DNA from: Novosphingobium sp.
Lineage (GTDB): Bacteria > Pseudomonadota > Alphaproteobacteria > Sphingomonadales > Sphingomonadaceae
Direction of reading: 5' to 3'
DNA length: 32,850 nucleotides
NCBI GenBank assembly: GCA_023266625.1
Contig: JAHFPT010000043.1
Span: forward strand, 1 to 32,850
Made by a program: the position numbers and the translations under genes. Of the stretch, positions 32,100 to 32,850 are shown one piece after another (within the stretch, counting starts at the first letter, position 1; every line of letters starts with the position of its first letter). The notes beneath the pieces are model-generated. The model had not been told where the DNA came from. It made no database searches and saw only the letters and a program-made list of their open reading frames with translations.

Positions 32100-32850
32100 T
32101 CACCCCTTATACAACCCATCCAACCTTTCCCCATAGCGCTCCTTCAGCTTGTGCCGCCTGATCTTCAAACTCGGCGTCATTTCCTCGTTGTCGATGGAGA
32201 AGGCCTCGTCGGCAAAGGCGAACTGGCGGACTTTTTCGATCACCGACAGCTCCTGATTAACCCGGTCAATCGCTGCGCGGATCGCAGTGCGGAAGGCGGG
32301 CAGGTCTTGCAGCGCGGCGAGGTCGAATTTCATCCCTTCGCCCTGTGCCCAGGCCAGTGCCCATTCGGCATCGGGGACGATCAGTCCGACAAGATAGGGC
32401 CGCTGGTCGCCCGCCACCATCGCTTGGGCAATCTCGGCCTGCAGCGTCAGCATCCCCTCGACCCGCTGCGGCGAGATACTGTCGCCCTTGTCGTTGACGA
32501 TCATGTCTTTCTTGCGGTCGGTGATGACAATGCGGCCTTTGTCATCGAGATGGCCGATATCGCCGGTGTGTAGCCAGCCGTCGATGACCGTGCGGGCGGT
32601 CTCGGCCGGGTTGCGCCAATAGCCCTGCATGACCTGCTCACCGGCGACCAGCAGTTCGCCGTCGTCGGCGATGCGTACTTCGACCCCGGCGAGCGGCGGA
32701 CCGACCGTGTCCATCTTGAGGCCGACTTTGGGCCGGTTGCAGCTGATCACCGGGCCGGCCTCGGTCTGGCCATAGCCCTGCAGCAGGGTCAGCCCCAGCG
32801 CGTCGAAGAAGGTGCCGACATCGGGATTGAGCGGCGCCCCGCCCGATACC
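32100..32850 (-). CDS. AMP-dependent synthetase / long-chain acyl-CoA synthetase, C-terminal part
   Basis: The 3' end of an adenylate-forming acyl-CoA ligase gene; the frame is open to the window edge, so the N-terminal part lies outside. Visible motifs are SGGAPLNPD and QGYGQTEAGP (ANL core motif, near 32770-32850), YWRNPAETARTVIDGWLHTGDIG (split, near 32560-32630), then DRKKDMI, the hinge region, and the C-terminal lid with MTPSLKIRRHKLKERY carrying the catalytic lysine region. It activates a fatty acid with ATP and CoA. It resembles the FadD15 type of long-chain ligase. Confidence 0.94.
   Translation of the reverse strand, partial: VSGGAPLNPDVGTFFDALGLTLLQGYGQTEAGPVISCNRPKVGLKMDTVGPPLAGVEVRIADDGELLVAGEQVMQGYWRNPAETARTVIDGWLHTGDIGHLDDKGRIVITDRKKDMIVNDKGDSISPQRVEGMLTLQAEIAQAMVAGDQRPYLVGLIVPDAEWALAWAQGEGMKFDLAALQDLPAFRTAIRAAIDRVNQELSVIEKVRQFAFADEAFSIDNEEMTPSLKIRRHKLKERYGERLDGLYKG

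Overview
This window looks like the replication-origin region of an alphaproteobacterial chromosome, most likely of the order Sphingomonadales (Erythrobacter/Novosphingobium-like). The lineage call rests on recognised gene order and protein style, not on a database search. Background DNA is GC-rich. The order mnmG–mnmE–rho–hemJ–hemE | RP001-type PEP synthetase regulator–maf–aroE–coaE–dnaQ is the classical alphaproteobacterial origin neighbourhood; in Caulobacter the origin lies between hemE and the RP001 homologue. The 335-bp gap between divergent hemE and the RP001-type gene is AT-rich at one end and carries several degenerate DnaA-box/W-box-like words. A near-perfect parS (ParB) site lies about 8.5 kb away, just upstream of mnmG. 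The window therefore seems to hold both origin and centromere.

Layout. 1-9240 is all minus strand except one dienelactone hydrolase: mnmG (5' part), a retropepsin-like/small-protein cassette, mnmE, a DUF6489-type gene, the hydrolase (+), a TerC-family membrane protein, a second retropepsin/small-protein cassette, a P-loop ATPase, rho, a small secreted protein, hemJ and hemE. 9241-9575 is the predicted origin. 9576-16303 is plus strand: the RP001-type regulator, a frameshifted maf, aroE, coaE, dnaQ, hpf, ptsN, a PaaI-type thioesterase, DUF1491 and a SleB-type hydrolase. 16325-21948 is mostly minus: xthA, an A-type Fe-S carrier, a CBS protein, a ferredoxin-like protein, an acyl-CoA thioesterase, a PopZ/DUF2497 protein, tolC and pcm. 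Then come class I fumarase (+), a vapBC pair (-), a metallophosphoesterase (+), the rplM-rpsI operon (-) with an AT-rich foreign insert behind it, a secreted protein and ctaA (-), a merC-domain gene and a fused thiS-thiG (+), an unknown gene, and the 3' part of an acyl-CoA synthetase gene (-).

Accessory content. (1) Two copies of an undescribed-looking two-gene cassette: an 82-87 aa protein whose gene overlaps that of a retropepsin-like aspartic protease. One copy splits mnmE from mnmG and abuts parS. (2) A small ADP-ribosyltransferase-like gene directly behind rpsI, in clearly lower-GC DNA. It overlaps by 8 nt a second gene whose 3' half is a decayed second copy of rpsI. (3) A vapBC toxin-antitoxin pair with two tandem 8-bp palindromes in front. 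(4) Three intergenic copies of a palindromic repeat built on CTGAGCTTGTCGAAG, and one 136-bp element with palindromic ends.

No tRNA, rRNA, CRISPR array, transposase or prophage was seen.
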